Assembly (NCBI RefSeq): GCF_030160075.1
Contig: NZ_BSNQ01000003.1
Coordinates: 2,086,383-2,150,382 of the forward strand
Length of the DNA stretch: 64,000 nucleotides
Direction: 5' to 3'
From: Dyella lipolytica
GTDB lineage: Bacteria > Pseudomonadota > Gammaproteobacteria > Xanthomonadales > Rhodanobacteraceae
In this document: one piece after another, positions 61,646 through 64,000 of the stretch
Layout: each line of letters opens with the position of its first letter
How positions within the stretch are numbered: position 1 is the first letter of the stretch
Position numbers and translations under genes: made by a program
Notes under the pieces: generated by a model
What the model was told of the DNA's origin: nothing
Databases searched by the model: none
Seen by the model: only the letters and a program-made list of their open reading frames with translations

Positions 61646-62843
61646 GGCCGGCTTATATCGCACCACCGAAGCGCTCGCTCACGAGTTGGCGCTTGCGCGG
61701 CCGGGCACGACGACGCCCGCGTGGAGCGATCTCGAATGGCGATTGGCCTCGGCCGCGGCGGTCGCGCATGGTGTGTCGCCGCTGCTTTCTCGGTTCTCCT
61801 ATTGGCAAAACGCCGGCTGGAAGCATTTTCTCGCCGAACAGCGCGAGCACGTGGAACTTCGCTACCAACGCATCGCATCGCTGCTGGCGCGCATCGACAC
61901 CGAAGCGCGCGAAGCCGGACTGGCCATCGTGCCCTTGAAGGGTTCGGCGCTTCACGCCATCGGGCTTTATGCGGCGGGCGATCGTCCCATGGCCGATATC
62001 GACTTGCTGGTGCGCGACGTGGATACGGAGCGGGCGGCCGCATTGTTGGAAGAACTCGGCTACGTCGAGTCGTTCGTGCAATGGAAGCATCGGGTATTCA
62101 AACCATCGACCGGCGAAGCGTTTGCCGGCCTTGGCGAGCATCGCGATACCCCGATCAATATCGAACTGCATACGCGCATCCAGGAACGGTTGCCGATCTC
62201 CACCGTCGACATCACCGCACGCATTTACCCACGGAAACCTCGCCCCGGGTTGAATCCCTACCCGTCCTCGGGCGCATTGATGAGCCACCTGCTGCTGCAT
62301 GCCGCTGGCAATATCTGCGGCCGCAGCCTTCGCCTGATCCACTTGAACGACATCTCCCTGCTGGCCACGCGCATGACCGCCAACGATTGGGAGGCGCTAT
62401 GGGATGAACACGCCACCGATTCGCCCTGGTGGGCGTTGCCGCCCCTGCGCCTGGTCGCACGTTACTACCGTGGAGCGATTCCCCGTTCGGTACTCGCGCG
62501 TGTCGAGCGGGATTGCCATGCTCCGCTACGCATGGTCTCGCGCCGCCAGACGCTGACACAGGTTTCGTGTTCCGCGCTTTGGCTCAATGCATTGCCGGGC
62601 ATCGAATGGTCGCGCTCGGTCGGCGAAGCCGGCCACTGCATCCGCAACCGCATCAGACCCACCGACGAAGCCGTCAAGGAACGCGCTGACATGGTGCGCA
62701 CGCAAGTGTGGTTGCAGGGGCAAAGCTGGGTCACGTTGAATCACGGCCGTCGCATCCTGACCTGGCTGACGAACCCGGTGCCGCGCATGGATACCTTGTA
62801 CGTGGTGCGCGCGGCGCTGGAGTCGACTACGCTCGCTGTTTAA
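61620..62843 (+). CDS. Nucleotidyltransferase family protein (PF14907-like)
   Basis: A 407-residue protein. The core is IVPLKGSALHAIGLYAAGDRPMADIDLLVRDVD: KG at 107-108 and RPMADIDLLV at 122-131 with the two catalytic aspartates. This is the MNT/NTP_transf_5 type common beside HprK-like kinases and PqqD-like proteins. The second half is helical, with HLLLHAAGNICG and LIHLNDISLL. It would transfer an NMP group to a small-molecule or peptide hydroxyl. The ATG at 61620 lies inside the end of the radical SAM gene. It converges on the GT4 gene with a four-base overlap. Confidence 0.8.
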   Translation: MLPPLKTVKAGLYRTTEALAHELALARPGTTTPAWSDLEWRLASAAAVAHGVSPLLSRFSYWQNAGWKHFLAEQREHVELRYQRIASLLARIDTEAREAGLAIVPLKGSALHAIGLYAAGDRPMADIDLLVRDVDTERAAALLEELGYVESFVQWKHRVFKPSTGEAFAGLGEHRDTPINIELHTRIQERLPISTVDITARIYPRKPRPGLNPYPSSGALMSHLLLHAAGNICGRSLRLIHLNDISLLATRMTANDWEALWDEHATDSPWWALPPLRLVARYYRGAIPRSVLARVERDCHAPLRMVSRRQTLTQVSCSALWLNALPGIEWSRSVGEAGHCIRNRIRPTDEAVKERADMVRTQVWLQGQSWVTLNHGRRILTWLTNPVPRMDTLYVVRAALESTTLAV

Positions 62844-63970
62844 CGCGCGACGTCCCAGCCGTCGTGGCAGCGGGCCGCCAGCAGCTGGCGATAAAGCGCT
62901 TCGAACATGCCCGCGGTGTAGTCCGCATCCTCGGCAATGGCGCGACGCTGCGCTTCGCTCGCCAGATGAAGCCGTAGCTCTTCGTGCGCAAGCACGTGCT
63001 GGATGGTACGCGCCAATGCTTGCCAATCGCCCACCGGAACGGCGCACGCGGCCTGCGGCGACCATTCGGCGATATGCCCGACCGCCGTTCCGACCGTGGG
63101 CACACCCAGCACGGCGGCTTCTAGCAAAACGAGCGGCCCCGCTTCGTGCAGCGACGACATCACCAGCAGATCCGCCGATGCCATGATCGGCCGCAGTTCG
63201 CGTTGCGTCTTGAAACCGAGGAAACGAACGTGCGACGCCAGCCCAAGCTGTTGGGCGAGTCGCTCGGTCTCACCTTGCAAGGTATCGACACCGACGATAT
63301 CCATCTGGAATGCCACGCCTGCATTCATCAGTGCAGCCAGCGCGCGGAGCAACGTCGGCTGATCTTTGACGCGGTTGAGACTGGCGACATGGATAAGACG
63401 CGCCTGCGCATGGTTGCGGCCGCGCGGCGACATCGGCGGCCACCGCTTGAGGTCGACGCCGAGCGAGATGCGCTCCGCATGCAAGCCGAGATCGCGTAGT
63501 GAATCGATAATCGGCACGCTTGCCGCTGTGATCGCATCGGCGGCGCGCAGCACCAACGCTTCGCGCAATCGCCCTTTCCAACGCTGCCGCCCGCCATAGC
63601 CGATCTCGTGCAGCGCGACGAGCTCGCCGCCGGCAATGTGCACCACGCTAGGCAATCGCAATGACTTCGCCGCCGCCACGGCGACGAAGCTGCAGGAGCC
63701 CGAAAAGATCGCGTGCACGAGATCGAAGGGAACTTGTTGGTGTTCGGCGCGGATGGCTTTGATGGCGCGAAGACGCGGCCATCCGTCACCGATGTTGTGA
63801 ATGGTGGCGCCGGCGAGTTCCCACCGGCCAGGCTCGGCTTCCTGCCGCAAGGCAAAGACATGCACTTCATGCACGCGTGCCAGCCGCTCGATCAACGCCA
63901 GCAGTACGGGTATTACCCGGAATTCTCCGGTGCGATCTACCCCGCCTGGAACGACCAGCGCCAGCTTCAT
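62840..63970 (-). CDS. GT4-type glycosyltransferase
   Basis: A 376-residue GT-B enzyme. KLALVVPGGVDRTGEFRVIPVLLALIERLA is the N-terminal acceptor half, HIAGGELVALHEIGYGG follows, and the donor half has LIHVASLNRVKDQPTLLRAL, VRFLGFKTQRELRPIMASADLLVMSS and EAGPLVLLEAAVLGVP (E-x7-E). It is a retaining glycosyltransferase of unknown sugar. GGAG lies before the ATG at 63970, which overlaps the end of another minus-strand gene (ATGA). The cluster may therefore make a glycosylated product. Confidence 0.85.
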   Translation of the reverse strand: MKLALVVPGGVDRTGEFRVIPVLLALIERLARVHEVHVFALRQEAEPGRWELAGATIHNIGDGWPRLRAIKAIRAEHQQVPFDLVHAIFSGSCSFVAVAAAKSLRLPSVVHIAGGELVALHEIGYGGRQRWKGRLREALVLRAADAITAASVPIIDSLRDLGLHAERISLGVDLKRWPPMSPRGRNHAQARLIHVASLNRVKDQPTLLRALAALMNAGVAFQMDIVGVDTLQGETERLAQQLGLASHVRFLGFKTQRELRPIMASADLLVMSSLHEAGPLVLLEAAVLGVPTVGTAVGHIAEWSPQAACAVPVGDWQALARTIQHVLAHEELRLHLASEAQRRAIAEDADYTAGMFEALYRQLLAARCHDGWDVAR

Positions 63971-63999
63971 CGCACACTCCGTGGCTGGCTGCCGAGTAC
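63967..63999 (-). CDS. C-terminal end of an unidentified gene (partial)
   Basis: A frame open from the right edge ends in VLGSQPRSVR and a TGA that overlaps the ATG of the GT4 gene as ATGA. The same type of coupling is used throughout the region, so a real gene continues beyond the window. Ten residues are too few to identify it. Confidence 0.45.
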   Translation of the reverse strand, partial: VLGSQPRSVR

Positions 64000-64000
64000 T

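Noticed and set aside
55302-63999. A complete lasso-peptide gene cluster
   Set aside because: No asparagine-synthetase-like cyclase or leader-peptidase/recognition protein is in the window, and no precursor fits the leader and ring rules well.
1-64000. CRISPR array or insertion sequence
   Set aside because: No regularly spaced direct repeats and no transposase-like reading frame were found anywhere in the window.

Overview
The window is chromosomal DNA of a GC-rich gammaproteobacterium, most likely Xanthomonadales (Lysobacterales), and probably family Rhodanobacteraceae (Dyella, Luteibacter or Frateuria type). The basis is gene content and order read by eye: a petABC cytochrome bc1 operon next to sspAB, Fe-superoxide dismutase beside a CGFS glutaredoxin, phoH-ybeY-corC, a DUF1631 protein beside nadC, and pilA-pilB-pilC-pilD-coaE. 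No database search was possible, so the genus is an inference.

Layout. Positions 1-21 kb are ordinary housekeeping genes: membrane acyltransferase (cut by the window edge), MarC family, SDR plus glutaredoxin, sodB, purEK, a Trm112-like protein, DUF1631-nadC, sspAB, petABC, a DegS-type protease, a lytic transglycosylase, miaB, phoH-ybeY-corC and a DUF4105 protein. Positions 21.3-26.6 kb hold a large TMTC-like membrane protein with a repeat tail, corA and a secreted S9 peptidase. Positions 26.7-49.7 kb are a type IV pilus locus. Two tandem major-pilin-type genes each have a sigma-54 promoter, and pilB-pilC-pilD-coaE lie 17 kb further on. The gap between pilins and pilB is filled by an AT-richer glycan island: two more TMTC-like GT-C/TPR proteins, glycosyltransferases, a Wzx flippase, a polyprenyl-phosphate-type glycosyltransferase, and a CDP-glucose-derived, C-methylated 6-deoxysugar module (rfbF, rfbG, 3,5-epimerase, C-methyltransferase, reductase, acetyltransferase, O-methyltransferase). 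Taken together these suggest a pilin (or surface) glycosylation system in which TMTC-type enzymes move lipid-linked sugar onto secreted protein.

Positions 49.7-55 kb return to housekeeping and metabolic genes (glnS, a deaminase, a TVP38 protein, a tautomerase, an SDR and a LysR regulator). At 55.14-55.20 kb a terminator hairpin and a sequence shaped like the 3' end of a tRNA form a likely integration scar. Right of it, 55.3-64 kb is a compact accessory cluster: flavin-reductase-like protein, SAM methyltransferase, ABC exporter and HPr-kinase-like serine kinase on the minus strand, then a cobalamin-type radical SAM protein and a nucleotidyltransferase on the plus strand, then a glycosyltransferase and one more gene running off the window. 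This looks like a biosynthetic or tailoring cluster for a modified peptide or glycoconjugate. No precursor or cyclase can be named with confidence in the window, but small unassigned reading frames sit in its gaps.

No complete tRNA or rRNA gene, CRISPR array or insertion sequence was seen.
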